Source: Gammaproteobacteria bacterium (GTDB lineage: Bacteria > Pseudomonadota > Gammaproteobacteria > Eutrophobiales > Eutrophobiaceae). Taken from it: a DNA stretch of 64,000 nt. Under the pieces are notes generated by a model that had not been told where the DNA came from, made no database searches, and saw only the letters and a program-made list of their open reading frames with translations. The number at the start of each line of letters is the position of its first letter. Position 1 is the first letter of the stretch. The position numbers and the translations under genes were made by a program. The DNA is taken from contig CANKCB010000001.1 of the NCBI GenBank assembly GCA_947480335.1, positions 1 through 64,000 on the forward strand. Direction: 5' to 3'. This document shows, piece by piece, positions 54,425-63,403 of the stretch.

Positions 54425-55525
54425 TTACAGCCTCATCGGCATCACTACATATTTACTCTTATTGTCTTCTTCGGGCAAAAGCAGGCAGCTACTATTTGGA
54501 TCTTTAATTGTAATCCTGACCATTCTGGTTTTGATTATCGATAAAGCATCAAGTAGATAGGACACATTAAATCCAATTTCCATTTCCTGCCCGTCGTAAT
54601 CAACCTCCACCTCTTCTTCTGCCTCTTCCTGTTCCGGGTTATGGGCTAATGCACGCAGTTTTCCTTTCTCCAGCAATATCCTTACGCCGCGGTATTTTTC
54701 ATTCGATAATATTGATGCGCGTGTTAGGCTTTGTCTGAGTAATTCCCTTTCCGCCAGAACTACAGATTTGCCTATTTCCGGCACAACCCGATCATAATCA
54801 GGGAACTTTCCATCAATTAATTTACTGGTAAAAATAATCTCGTTAAATTTTACCCTTATATGGTTGTTACTAATTTTTACACTGACTTCTTCTTCCTTGT
54901 TTTCGAGATGTTTTATCAGTTCGATCACCCCTTTCCTGGGAAGGATTATTTGTGTTTTTTCCTTTATTTTCATTGGGATTTCAAGATCCCTTAATGCAAG
55001 CCTGTGGCCATCAGTCGCAACCGCGCGCACACCATTTTCGTTCAATTCCAGTAGTAACCCATTCAGGTAGTAACGCACATCCTGCTGCGCCATCGAAAAG
55101 GCTGTCTTTTCCAGTAATTCCTTAAATGCTTCCTGTGTTATTGAAAACTCTGCTGTTGGAACATGCATATCGATAATCGGGTATTCGTGTGCGGGTAATG
55201 TCGTCAAAGTAAAACGACTCTTGCCTGACAGGAGCTGCACACGGTGACCGGCCGCTTTTATTCTAATTGTGCTGTCTTCCGGCAAGGCACGGCAGATGTC
55301 GAGTAGTTTTCTGGCAGGAAGCGTTATTTCATGCTTCCCCTGATCCTTAATCTTTAGAGACGCAACCAGCTCAACTTCCATATCGGATGCCGTGATCTGT
55401 AGTGTTTCCCCGTTTGTTGTAAGGAGAAGGTTTGCCAAAACAGGAAGGGCTTGCCTTCTTTCGACAACCCCAATAACAACCTGGAGGATTGGAAGCAACT
55501 GACGACGTTCTATAATTAGATCCAT
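54425..55525 (-). CDS. dnaN: DNA polymerase III beta sliding clamp
   Basis: ATG 55525 is used because MDLIIERRQLLPILQVV aligns with the usual clamp N-terminus; an in-frame GTG at 55537 would add four residues. The 366-residue length is normal. Conserved parts include EHTLPARKLLDICRALP-like ITLPARKLLDICRALPED, NGLLLELNENGVRAVATDGHRLAL and the C-terminal VVMPMRL. It follows dnaA after an AT-rich gap. Confidence 0.96.
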   Translation of the reverse strand: MDLIIERRQLLPILQVVIGVVERRQALPVLANLLLTTNGETLQITASDMEVELVASLKIKDQGKHEITLPARKLLDICRALPEDSTIRIKAAGHRVQLLSGKSRFTLTTLPAHEYPIIDMHVPTAEFSITQEAFKELLEKTAFSMAQQDVRYYLNGLLLELNENGVRAVATDGHRLALRDLEIPMKIKEKTQIILPRKGVIELIKHLENKEEEVSVKISNNHIRVKFNEIIFTSKLIDGKFPDYDRVVPEIGKSVVLAERELLRQSLTRASILSNEKYRGVRILLEKGKLRALAHNPEQEEAEEEVEVDYDGQEMEIGFNVSYLLDALSIIKTRMVRITIKDPNSSCLLLPEEDNKSKYVVMPMRL

Positions 55526-55705
55526 ATAAATACTCACATTGTAATTATTATTAGGGTAATAATTTTGTGTATATTAAATTTGTTTAAAAAAATCAACCAC
55601 ATAACAGGCAATAAACAAAAAGAGACCTGTTAATAAAAAATTGTTTCATTGTGCATAAAAAAGGAACAACAAATTTTGCGTTATTTAAACATTTTTATCC
55701 ACAGC
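55526..55705. promoter_or_regulatory. oriC: AT-rich dnaA-dnaN gap with DnaA-box-like motifs, candidate oriC
   Basis: This stretch is very AT-rich (many A/T runs) and holds three 9-mers near TTATNCACA: TTATCCACA (55695-55703, exact), TTATGCACA on the minus strand (55650-55658), and ATATACACA on the minus strand (55566-55574, one mismatch). In Xanthomonas-type chromosomes the origin lies between dnaA and dnaN. A lone perfect box on the other side of dnaA leaves the exact place open. Confidence 0.45.
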
Positions 55706-57037
55706 TTAATTATTAAGTAAATTCGCAAGATTCTTATAATCTTCTTCGATACGTTTTTCTTCTTTTCTTAGTTCAGCCACTTTTCTGCAAGCGTGCAAAA
55801 CAGTTGTATGATCTCTACCCCCAAAAGCATCACCTATCTCTGGCAAGCTATGGCTCGTTAATTCCTTTGCCAAAGACATTGCTATCTGTCTTGGCCGCGT
55901 AACAGAACGCGAACGTCTTTTCGAAAGCAGATCAGAAACGCGTATTTTATAATATTCTGCTATTGTTTTTTTAATGTTTTCTAGTGTTATTTGTTTGTCC
56001 TGAAGCAATAACAAATCCTTCAGCGCGTTCTGGGTAAACTCCAGAGAAATAGGCTGTCCAGTCAGATTAGAGTTGGCAACAACACGATTAAGCGCCCCCT
56101 CTAACTCACGGACGTTTGAGCGAAAACGTTTTGCGATAAAGAAAGACACGTCACTTGGTATGTAACTATTTGTTTGTTCTGCCTTTTTATTAATAATTGC
56201 CACACGCGTTTCAAGCTCTGGTGGCTCTATTGCAACCGTTAGGCCCCAACCAAAACGTGATTTCAAACGTTCTTCCAGGCCCTTGACCTCCTTTGGATAA
56301 CGGTCACAGGTCAAAACAATCTGGTGTTGTCCTTCTAGCAGCGCATTGAATGTATGAAAAAACTCTTCCTGACTACGCTCTTTTCCAGCAAAGAACTGAA
56401 TATCATCGATCAGCAAGGCATCCAGAGAACGGTAATATCGCTTAAATTCATTTATCGCGTTGTGTTGTAAGGCCCGAACCATGTCGGCCACAAAACGCTC
56501 TGAATGCAGGTAAGCAATATTTGCAGTGGGCTTGTGTTCCAGGATTGCATGACCAATCGCATGCATAAGATGGGTTTTGCCCAAACCCACACCACCGTAA
56601 ATAAACAGGGGATTATAAGAAACACCCGGGTTTTCCGCTGTCTGGATTGAGGCGGCACGCGCCAACTGGTTGGACTTCCCTTCAACAAAAGAGGCAAAGG
56701 TAAAGTTAGAATTCAGGTAGTTTGAATAACGTTTCGAACTTGGTGCAGGATCTGTGCGGCCCGCCCTGCTTTTAGCAGCGGGTTCGATTGTGCTGTTGCT
56801 GCCAACCTCAACAACAATATTACAGGCGTTTACGCCCAGAATTTTTTCAAGAAGAACATTAATACGATCAAGATATTTTTCGTTGATCCAGTCAAGCACA
56901 AACCGGTTGGGCGCCAGCAAACGGATGTTGTTGTCTTCCTCGACCGCCTGCAAGGGCCGTATCCAGGTATTGAACTGCTGCGGTGTGAGCTCGCCTTCAA
57001 GCCTTTCCAGACAGGATTCCCAGACAGACATTGCCAA
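55706..57037 (-). CDS. dnaA: Chromosomal replication initiator DnaA
   Basis: AGGAG (57047-57051) is 9 bases before TTG 57037 but 15 before ATG 57031, so the TTG is favoured as the start. The 443-residue protein has the DnaB/DiaA-binding domain I ([22 protein letters not shown]), AAA+ domain III with Walker [11 protein letters not shown] and Walker [13 protein letters not shown], and the DNA-binding domain IV with [19 protein letters not shown]. Confidence 0.97.
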   Translation of the reverse strand: MAMSVWESCLERLEGELTPQQFNTWIRPLQAVEEDNNIRLLAPNRFVLDWINEKYLDRINVLLEKILGVNACNIVVEVGSNSTIEPAAKSRAGRTDPAPSSKRYSNYLNSNFTFASFVEGKSNQLARAASIQTAENPGVSYNPLFIYGGVGLGKTHLMHAIGHAILEHKPTANIAYLHSERFVADMVRALQHNAINEFKRYYRSLDALLIDDIQFFAGKERSQEEFFHTFNALLEGQHQIVLTCDRYPKEVKGLEERLKSRFGWGLTVAIEPPELETRVAIINKKAEQTNSYIPSDVSFFIAKRFRSNVRELEGALNRVVANSNLTGQPISLEFTQNALKDLLLLQDKQITLENIKKTIAEYYKIRVSDLLSKRRSRSVTRPRQIAMSLAKELTSHSLPEIGDAFGGRDHTTVLHACRKVAELRKEEKRIEEDYKNLANLLNN

Positions 57038-57114
57038 ACTTGTGAGCTCCTAAACAGAGAAAAAAGTAATTTAAAGAAAGAAGAGAGGTAAAAGTGTATA
57101 CTTGTTTGGGTAGC

Positions 57115-57123
57115 TTATCCACA
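57115..57123 (+). promoter_or_regulatory. DnaA box between dnaA and rpmH
   Basis: One exact TTATCCACA, followed by the poor ATCTCCACA. The gap (57038-57238) is otherwise AT-rich. Many gammaproteobacteria have oriC here with several boxes; only this one is clear. It may also serve dnaA autoregulation. Confidence 0.6.
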
Positions 57124-57163
57124 ATCTCCACAATCGCTGCACGAAGAAAATACCGATATAAAA

Positions 57164-57193
57164 TTGACTTTTCAAAGAAAGGGAAAGTAAGAT
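57164..57193 (+). promoter_or_regulatory. Promoter of rpmH-rnpA
   Basis: TTGACT (57164-57169) and TAAGAT (57188-57193) are separated by 18 bases and lie 45 bases before the rpmH start codon. Confidence 0.5.
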
Positions 57194-57238
57194 GTCGGTT
57201 CTTTAAACACCGCCTATAACATAAAGTCAGGTTCAGTA

Positions 57239-57373
57239 ATGAAGCGTACATATCAACCAAGCAAACTAATTCGAAAAAGACGCCACGGGTTCCGTTTGCG
57301 CATGCGTACCAAGGCAGGGCGACTTGTCATTAAAGCCAGGAGAGCAAAAGGCCGCAAGCGTCTGGCTGCCTGA
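57239..57373 (+). CDS. rpmH: 50S ribosomal protein L34
   Basis: The 44-residue product [20 protein letters not shown] is followed by [20 protein letters not shown] and RLAA, an almost standard L34. It is divergent from dnaA as in most bacteria and ends 4 bases before the preferred rnpA start. Confidence 0.98.
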   Translation: MKRTYQPSKLIRKRRHGFRLRMRTKAGRLVIKARRAKGRKRLAA

Positions 57374-57377
57374 AGAT

Positions 57378-57752
57378 GTGGTTGCAAACAAGGGGCGCTT
57401 TGAGAAGCATCAGCGGTTGATTACACCCTCCGATTTCCGCAAAGTTTTTAAAACCAGACTACGCTCATCAGACTCCCAGTTTCTGGTTCTGGCCAGTGAG
57501 AATGGATTACCCTTTTCACGGCTTGGTTTGGCAGTATCCAAGGACAAGCTCCGAAAAGCGGTGTCCAGAAACAACATCAAGCGGCTGATTCGAGAGAGCT
57601 TTCGCACGAACACCGAAAATTTGACAGGACTGGATCTGGTGGTTTTGCCACAGAAAAAAATCAATATTTCAGACAGGCAGACGCTGAGAGTCTCTCTGGG
57701 CTTACATTGGAGAACAATTTCTGGTGCAAAAACTGCTAATAATCCTGATTAG
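57378..57752 (+). CDS. rnpA: Ribonuclease P protein component
   Basis: The frame is open from a TTG at 57324 inside rpmH, but GTG 57378, right after the rpmH stop, gives a normal 124-residue RnpA starting (M)[19 protein letters not shown]. The RNR signature appears as [16 protein letters not shown]. It supports the RNase P RNA in trimming tRNA 5' ends. It overlaps yidD by 29 bases. Confidence 0.9.
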   Translation: MVANKGRFEKHQRLITPSDFRKVFKTRLRSSDSQFLVLASENGLPFSRLGLAVSKDKLRKAVSRNNIKRLIRESFRTNTENLTGLDLVVLPQKKINISDRQTLRVSLGLHWRTISGAKTANNPD

Positions 57753-57933
57753 GTTTTATTACTACTGTATCAGTCCGGTTCTGGGGCCGCGTTGTCGTTT
57801 TGTCCCAAGTTGTTCATCCTATACACAGGAAGCTATCGAACGACATGGGGCGCTAAAAGGTTTGTGTTTGGGCGCGGCACGGCTTTGCCGTTGCCAGCCG
57901 TTTTCTCCGGGCGGTTATGACCCGGTGCCGTAA
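57724..57933 (+). CDS. yidD: Membrane protein insertion efficiency factor YidD
   Basis: GTG start. The 69-residue protein has a membrane-associating N-terminus and the conserved Cys pattern [21 protein letters not shown] and [17 protein letters not shown]. It assists YidC insertion of membrane proteins and lies in the standard order between rnpA and yidC. Confidence 0.95.
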   Translation: MQKLLIILIRFYYYCISPVLGPRCRFVPSCSSYTQEAIERHGALKGLCLGAARLCRCQPFSPGGYDPVP

Positions 57934-57948
57934 TACATAAGGAATGAT

Positions 57949-59607
57949 ATGGAATCAATCAGGTTTGTATTAATAGTATGTTTTGCCATGGTCTCAATGA
58001 AACTCTGGACCAGTTGGGAAGACAGCTATACCAACAAGGAGCCTGTGCAGATTCAGCAAACGTCCGAAAGCACCATAAAAAATAGTGGACCAACCGAAGT
58101 ACCAGAAATCGATACAGGCCCACGTTCAGAAGTGGCGCCAACGAAAAATCAGGCTATCGAAAACCAGCAGAACTCAGATCCCGTCAGCATAGTGACCGAT
58201 GTTTTTCAGCTGAAAATAGACCGCCGTGGTGGCGTAATAAGTCGAGCGGCTTTAAATGACTTTCCTACGTCCATAGACAAACCAGCAGATCCTTATGTGC
58301 TGATGGATAACTCGCCGGAGCTGGTACAACTCGCGCAAGGCGGCCTGTTAAGCAAGCAGCCGGCACCAACACATGAATCGATTTATCAAACATCCGAACA
58401 AAGCTACACACTAAAACAGGAAGAAGATACGCTTTTAGTTCCCTTCACCTGGACACAGGACGGCATCAGCGTAACCAAAACCTTTGAGTTTGAGCGGGGT
58501 AGCCACCTGGTAAAAATAAGTTACCGCATAAGCAACAACACCAAGATGAACTGGGTTGGGCGCGCCTACACGCAGCTGAAACGGAATGCTCCCAGCACCA
58601 AGGGCATGAGAGTTATGAACACCTATACAGGCGCCGTGTTGTCCGGGCCCGATAATCGTTATGAGAAAATAAGTTTCAAGGAGATCACCAGTCAACCGCT
58701 CGCCCGTGATGCTGCAGATGCTTGGATAGCAATGATACAGCATTATTTTCTGGTTGCGCTGATACCAGCAGACAAGACTGGAACCTATCATTATTACACG
58801 CGAGACCTTGGTAATAATTTGTTTGCCGCCGGCGCCCTGACACCACAGGTTGAAATATTGCCGGGAGAAATCCACGAGGTTATTGAGCAACTTTATGTAG
58901 GGCCGAAAGATCAGAAAAAACTTGAAAAAATCGCGAGCGGTCTTGATCTGACGGTTGATTATGGAAAGCTCTGGTTTCTTGCCAAGCCGTTATTCTGGGG
59001 GCTGAGTTCTGTGCACGAGGTAACGAATAACTGGGGTTGGTCCATTATCCTCATCACCGTTTTTCTCAAAATTCTTTTCTACAAACTGTCTGCGGCCGGC
59101 TACAAGTCGATGGCGAATATGCGTAGGGTGCAGCCCCGGCTGGTAGCATTGCGTGATCGTTACAAGGATGACAAGGTTAAAATGAATCAGGCGATGATGC
59201 AGATTTACAAGGAGGAAAAGATCAATCCACTGGGCGGTTGCTTTCCTATCATGATCCAGATCCCGGTATTTATGGCCCTATATTGGGTGCTGCTGGAAAG
59301 CATCGAACTAAGGCAGGCAGATTTTATTTTCTGGTTGCACGATCTTTCCGCGCCCGATCAATTCAGGGTGTTGCCGGTATTGATGGGTATTACCATGTTC
59401 ATTCAGCAAAAGCTTAACCCCGCGCCAATCGATCCAATCCAGGCCAAGGTAATGATGATTATGCCTTTTGCCTTCACTATCTTTTTTTCGTTTTTCCCTT
59501 CGGGGCTGGTGTTGTACTGGGTGGTAAATAATACTCTGTCGATTGTTCAGCAATGGATCATTACACAGAACCTGGAGAAAGCAGGTCTGAGCAGCAGGCC
59601 CAGATAA
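57949..59607 (+). CDS. yidC: Membrane protein insertase YidC
   Basis: The 552-residue protein has an N-terminal helix, the large periplasmic P1 domain of gammaproteobacterial YidC (about residues 60-335), and five C-terminal helices with GWSIILITVFLKILFYKLS (containing no conserved Arg; the hydrophilic-groove Arg is expected at KSMANMRR), INPLGGCFPIMIQIPVFMALYWVL and FPSGLVLYWVVNN. It inserts proteins into the inner membrane alone or with Sec. It is followed by mnmE. Confidence 0.95.
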   Translation: MESIRFVLIVCFAMVSMKLWTSWEDSYTNKEPVQIQQTSESTIKNSGPTEVPEIDTGPRSEVAPTKNQAIENQQNSDPVSIVTDVFQLKIDRRGGVISRAALNDFPTSIDKPADPYVLMDNSPELVQLAQGGLLSKQPAPTHESIYQTSEQSYTLKQEEDTLLVPFTWTQDGISVTKTFEFERGSHLVKISYRISNNTKMNWVGRAYTQLKRNAPSTKGMRVMNTYTGAVLSGPDNRYEKISFKEITSQPLARDAADAWIAMIQHYFLVALIPADKTGTYHYYTRDLGNNLFAAGALTPQVEILPGEIHEVIEQLYVGPKDQKKLEKIASGLDLTVDYGKLWFLAKPLFWGLSSVHEVTNNWGWSIILITVFLKILFYKLSAAGYKSMANMRRVQPRLVALRDRYKDDKVKMNQAMMQIYKEEKINPLGGCFPIMIQIPVFMALYWVLLESIELRQADFIFWLHDLSAPDQFRVLPVLMGITMFIQQKLNPAPIDPIQAKVMMIMPFAFTIFFSFFPSGLVLYWVVNNTLSIVQQWIITQNLEKAGLSSRPR

Positions 59608-59621
59608 CACTCTCCAGGGCT

Positions 59622-60974
59622 ATGGCGGACCGCAAGGACAACATTGCAGCAATTGCTACCCCGGCAGGTAATGGTGGTATTGGCATTGTCAGGCTGTCCG
59701 GGCCGGCCTGTTTACAGATTGCCCATTCACTTACCAGGATTAGCCCACAACCACGCCATGCTCATTTCTGTACTTTTCGTGATCATGACGAACACATAAT
59801 CGACAAAGGCATCTTGCTATATTTCAAAGGTCCCGAATCGTTTACCGGGGAAGATGTGGTCGAGTTTCATGGCCATGGCGGTCAGGTGGTAATGGGTCTG
59901 TTATTACAAGAAACGCTCTTTCAGGGAGCTAGGCTAGCTAGACCAGGCGAGTTCACAGAAAGGGCGTATCTGAATGATCGTATTGATCTGATTCAGGCAG
60001 AAGCGATCGCGGACTTGATTAACAGTTCCTCCAGCCGGGCGGCACGCAGTGCTGCACGCTCACTGGATGGAGTATTTTCAGAGTATATAAATCGATCTAT
60101 CGAGACGCTGATTTCACTAAGAGTGTTTGTTGAGGGCGCGCTGGATTTTCCGGAAGAAGAAATAGATTTTCTCGCGAAATCAGATCTGATGTTAAGGTTG
60201 CAGGGTTTGTATGAAGCGCTGACAGTCTTGTTGAAACGGGCAGAGGCAGGAAACAAACTGAAGTCCGGTCTGCGTGTGGCCATTATTGGCAGTCCTAATG
60301 TAGGAAAATCCAGTTTGTTGAATCGATTATTAGGGTCTAATCGAGCAATTGTTACCGACATGGCAGGCACTACCCGCGACACCATAGATGAAACCGTATT
60401 ACTGGATGGCGTACAAATCAATATTGTCGATACTGCGGGCTTGAGGTCAGCCTCGGATCCGGTTGAACAGGAAGGAATCCGGCGCACGCGCGTGGAAATA
60501 GACAGGGCGGATGCGATACTGCTGGTATCTGATGTTGAGCCAAACAACCCCGTTGCAGATTTAAAGCAGGAGCTTGGATTAAAGCCGGACCAGAAGCTTC
60601 TTCTTATCAGAAACAAGATCGATATCAACGAGATCTTGCCATATCAGCGAATAACAGCTGAGGCTATGTATCTGGGCGTATCTGCGTACAGCGGTGCCGG
60701 GATCGATTTGTTGGAGGGCGCGCTCAAGGACCTTGCAGGCAACAGCGAGGCAGAAGAAGATCTGTTGCTGGCCAGAAAAAGACATGTCGATGCAATCCGC
60801 GTAGCAAGAGACGCGATACATACTGGCATGGAGGGTTATTTATCGAGCGGCTCTGCTGAGCTGCTGGCAGAGGCGTTGCGCAATGCTCAATCACAGCTCG
60901 GTGAAATAACAGGTGCGTTCCATAATGAGGACTTATTGGGTGAAATTTTTTCTACCTTCTGTATCGGAAAATAA
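59622..60974 (+). CDS. mnmE: tRNA modification GTPase MnmE
   Basis: ATG 59622 is chosen because MADRKDNIAAIATPAGNGGIG is the typical start; the longer frame from 59553 overlaps yidC. The 450-residue protein has the formyl-THF-binding N-terminal domain, a helical domain, and an inserted G domain (GSPNVGKSSLLNRLL, DTAGLR, NKID) before the C-terminal FCIGK with the catalytic Cys. With MnmG it makes cmnm5U34 in tRNA. mnmG, usually next, is not in the window. Confidence 0.96.
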   Translation: MADRKDNIAAIATPAGNGGIGIVRLSGPACLQIAHSLTRISPQPRHAHFCTFRDHDEHIIDKGILLYFKGPESFTGEDVVEFHGHGGQVVMGLLLQETLFQGARLARPGEFTERAYLNDRIDLIQAEAIADLINSSSSRAARSAARSLDGVFSEYINRSIETLISLRVFVEGALDFPEEEIDFLAKSDLMLRLQGLYEALTVLLKRAEAGNKLKSGLRVAIIGSPNVGKSSLLNRLLGSNRAIVTDMAGTTRDTIDETVLLDGVQINIVDTAGLRSASDPVEQEGIRRTRVEIDRADAILLVSDVEPNNPVADLKQELGLKPDQKLLLIRNKIDINEILPYQRITAEAMYLGVSAYSGAGIDLLEGALKDLAGNSEAEEDLLLARKRHVDAIRVARDAIHTGMEGYLSSGSAELLAEALRNAQSQLGEITGAFHNEDLLGEIFSTFCIGK

Positions 60975-60986
60975 CAGGAACAGGGC

Positions 60987-61373
60987 ATGAGCATAAAAAC
61001 AGACATATCTGTCGGGGAATTTCTAGACAAGCTCAGTATCGTGCAAATCAAGCGGGCACGTATCAGCGATGACGCCAAATTAATTAATATAAACAAGGAG
61101 CTTGAAGTGTTGCATGATCTGTGGCGACGCTCCGAGTACGTTAATACAGATTTAAGCGCCGAGCGGGAGGAATTGCGTCTCGTAAATGAGCTGTTGTGGG
61201 ACATAGAAGATGATATTCGCGAAAAGGAAGCTCGAGGAGAATTCGATAGCGAGTTTATAGAGCTGGCCAGGGCGGTTTATGTGACGAATGACCGCAGGGC
61301 AAAGATTAAGAAATCGATTAATACCAAACTGGGTTCGGGAATCGTCGAGGAAAAGTCCTACAAGGATTATTAG
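60987..61373 (+). CDS. DUF6165 family protein
   Basis: The 128-residue, highly charged protein (MSIKTDISVGEFLDKLSIVQ, then alternating acidic and basic helices) matches the DUF6165 family by its VGEFLDKLSIVQIKR start. Members are often found beside lipopolysaccharide glycosyltransferase genes, as here. It looks all-helical with no membrane segment; the function is unknown. It lies 12 bases after mnmE with AGGA before its ATG and 10 before the next gene, so it may be co-transcribed with both. Confidence 0.75.
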   Translation: MSIKTDISVGEFLDKLSIVQIKRARISDDAKLININKELEVLHDLWRRSEYVNTDLSAEREELRLVNELLWDIEDDIREKEARGEFDSEFIELARAVYVTNDRRAKIKKSINTKLGSGIVEEKSYKDY

Positions 61374-61383
61374 GACAAATCAG

Positions 61384-62295
61384 ATGGCACAAACGACCCG
61401 ATCTGTTTTATTTATCTCCCTAAGTTGTGTCGGTGACGCCATCATGACAACCCCATTGCTGGAGGCCCTGCATCAACACTTTCCTGAAGCAAAGATAGAC
61501 ATTGTTGCGGATAAGCGGTCTGCTCTCCTGTATCAGCATTGTCCGTACCGCGCCAGAATCCTGATTAAGGACAAGAAAAAATTATTACGCGGTTCCGTGT
61601 CGTTACTGCGTGAAATATTGAAAAAATCGTATGATGTAATTGTTGATGTGCGTACAGACGGGTTGGCATATCTTTGTCGTGGAAGGACGCGTTATACAAA
61701 ATGGCAACGCAAACCTTATGGGCCGCATGCTGTAGAGCAGCTAATGGGTGTAATTCACCGTCTGCACGGTCAGGAACGCATACCTCCGACTACCGTCTGG
61801 ATAAGTGAAGAAGAAAAAAGATTTGCAGATAACGCCGTAATGGACTTGCCGCCAGGTCGTTGGTTATATCTAGCGCCTGCAGTTACTCTCGCTAGCAAGT
61901 CATGGCCGATCGAAAACTATATACGTCTGGCACATAATGTAAGAGACATTTTTTCTGCCGTAATTCTGGATGGTAGCCCATCAGAAGCGAGTGTGACGCT
62001 ATCCGTTGCGCGAGAGTTAAGGCTGCCCTATGTTGATCTGGCGGGAAGGACCAATCTGTTGCAGGCCGCTGCTGTGTTGCGCCACGCCAGTCTGTTTGTG
62101 GGTAGCGACTCAGGCCTGGGTCATGTTGCCAGTGCTGTGGCTACACCAACGCTGACATTTTTCAGTAATGATAAGCCGGAGCGTGTATTGCCCTGGGGGA
62201 ATCGGGCTGTTTGGTTAAGAGCCGCGGACGGCAATGTTAGTAGTATTTCGGTGGAAGAGGCAGAGAAAAAAATCAGAGGGCTGTTTCTGGACTAA
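61384..62295 (+). CDS. Glycosyltransferase family 9 (heptosyltransferase-like)
   Basis: ATG 61384 is preferred to an upstream start (61288) inside the DUF6165 gene. The 303-residue protein has the GT9 N-terminal pattern VLFISLSCVGDAIMTTPLLEALHQHFP and the C-terminal FVGSDSGLGHVASAVATPTLTFF, both typical of ADP-heptose:LPS heptosyltransferases. It should add a heptose or related sugar to the LPS core in the cytoplasm. It converges on the next gene with only 4 bases between stops. Confidence 0.88.
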   Translation: MAQTTRSVLFISLSCVGDAIMTTPLLEALHQHFPEAKIDIVADKRSALLYQHCPYRARILIKDKKKLLRGSVSLLREILKKSYDVIVDVRTDGLAYLCRGRTRYTKWQRKPYGPHAVEQLMGVIHRLHGQERIPPTTVWISEEEKRFADNAVMDLPPGRWLYLAPAVTLASKSWPIENYIRLAHNVRDIFSAVILDGSPSEASVTLSVARELRLPYVDLAGRTNLLQAAAVLRHASLFVGSDSGLGHVASAVATPTLTFFSNDKPERVLPWGNRAVWLRAADGNVSSISVEEAEKKIRGLFLD

Positions 62296-62299
62296 GCAA

Positions 62300-63403
62300 C
62301 TATTGCCTGAGCAAGCTCAGATACTCGATACATTTATTTTGCCACAAAAATTCTTTCGCTCTTTCCCGGGCATTTTCACCGAGCTGTTTACAGTACAATC
62401 TATTGTCCAGAAGCTCAAATATCGCTTGTGTCAGCGTGTCAGCATTTTCTGGTTCAATGACCAGGCCAGTTTGACGATGCAAAACCGCTTCGGGTGCGCC
62501 ACCAACATTACAGGCAATGGAAGGAATCCCAAAACAAGCCGCATCAATATAAGCCATGCCAAACCCTTCCACATCCTGTCCAACTTTGCTGCCAGGCATA
62601 ACAAACAGTGTTGAATGTCGTAACCACGCAGATTTGTACGCGCCATCAAGCTTGCCTGTAAAAATAACATGCTTGTTTAATCCCAGTTGTTGAACAGCTG
62701 TTTCCAGTTCGCCCCTTAAGGATCCTTCGCCGACAATTACATATAATATATCCGGATATTTTTCGATCAGTCTGGACAGGATGCATATGATCGAAAGCTG
62801 TCCCTTACGCCGTTCCAATCGTGCCAGCGTGATCAAAACCGGTGCGTGCAAGGCACATTGTTCACTTATTTTCAGATCGGTTGCTGGTTCTTCTTCGCCA
62901 ATTGTTATTCCAGGATAGATAACTCGAATTTTTTGTTGGTCAGCAACATGGTGCGACAATCGTTTTGCTGTATAGTCAGAATTGGCAATTATATAGTTGG
63001 CCTTCTCCAAAGAGCGCTTTATTCGTGCCGACTTGGATGCCGTAGGCTGTTCAGGAAACTCAGTGCCATGTGCCAGACAAAGCACCTTGTTGAAATAGCG
63101 GGTGTCTACATGTTCCAGGCTTTTCCAGGAATCTGTTATTAAAAACAGTTGTGACTCGCGGTGTTCTTGACTATATAAAAATAGTTGGCGAGCTTTTTTC
63201 CTTCTTCTCCAGGCCTTCAGTCCGCCGTAGCGGTAAACCGGGTAGACTTGTTGACTATCATGTTGCGAGTCAGCAGAAGAATATTTGTCCGCAAAAACCT
63301 GTACGCACTCACCAGATATTGCCAGAGCATTAGACAACGAGTACATCAGAGTTTCTATACCGCCTGAGGCGGGCGGAAAACATTGTGTAGAGATCAGTAT
63401 CAT
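62300..63403 (-). CDS. Glycosyltransferase family 4, GT-B fold
   Basis: The 367-residue protein has PPASGGIETLMYSLS near the N-terminus, RLERRKGQLSII in the linker, and the donor-binding EGFGMAYIDAACFGIPSIACNVGGAPEAV. The usual E-x7-E of this family is E-x7-D here. It transfers a sugar in the building of LPS or a surface polysaccharide. Its start overlaps the stop of the GT9 gene upstream, so the two are coupled. Confidence 0.88.
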   Translation of the reverse strand: MILISTQCFPPASGGIETLMYSLSNALAISGECVQVFADKYSSADSQHDSQQVYPVYRYGGLKAWRRRKKARQLFLYSQEHRESQLFLITDSWKSLEHVDTRYFNKVLCLAHGTEFPEQPTASKSARIKRSLEKANYIIANSDYTAKRLSHHVADQQKIRVIYPGITIGEEEPATDLKISEQCALHAPVLITLARLERRKGQLSIICILSRLIEKYPDILYVIVGEGSLRGELETAVQQLGLNKHVIFTGKLDGAYKSAWLRHSTLFVMPGSKVGQDVEGFGMAYIDAACFGIPSIACNVGGAPEAVLHRQTGLVIEPENADTLTQAIFELLDNRLYCKQLGENARERAKEFLWQNKCIEYLSLLRQ

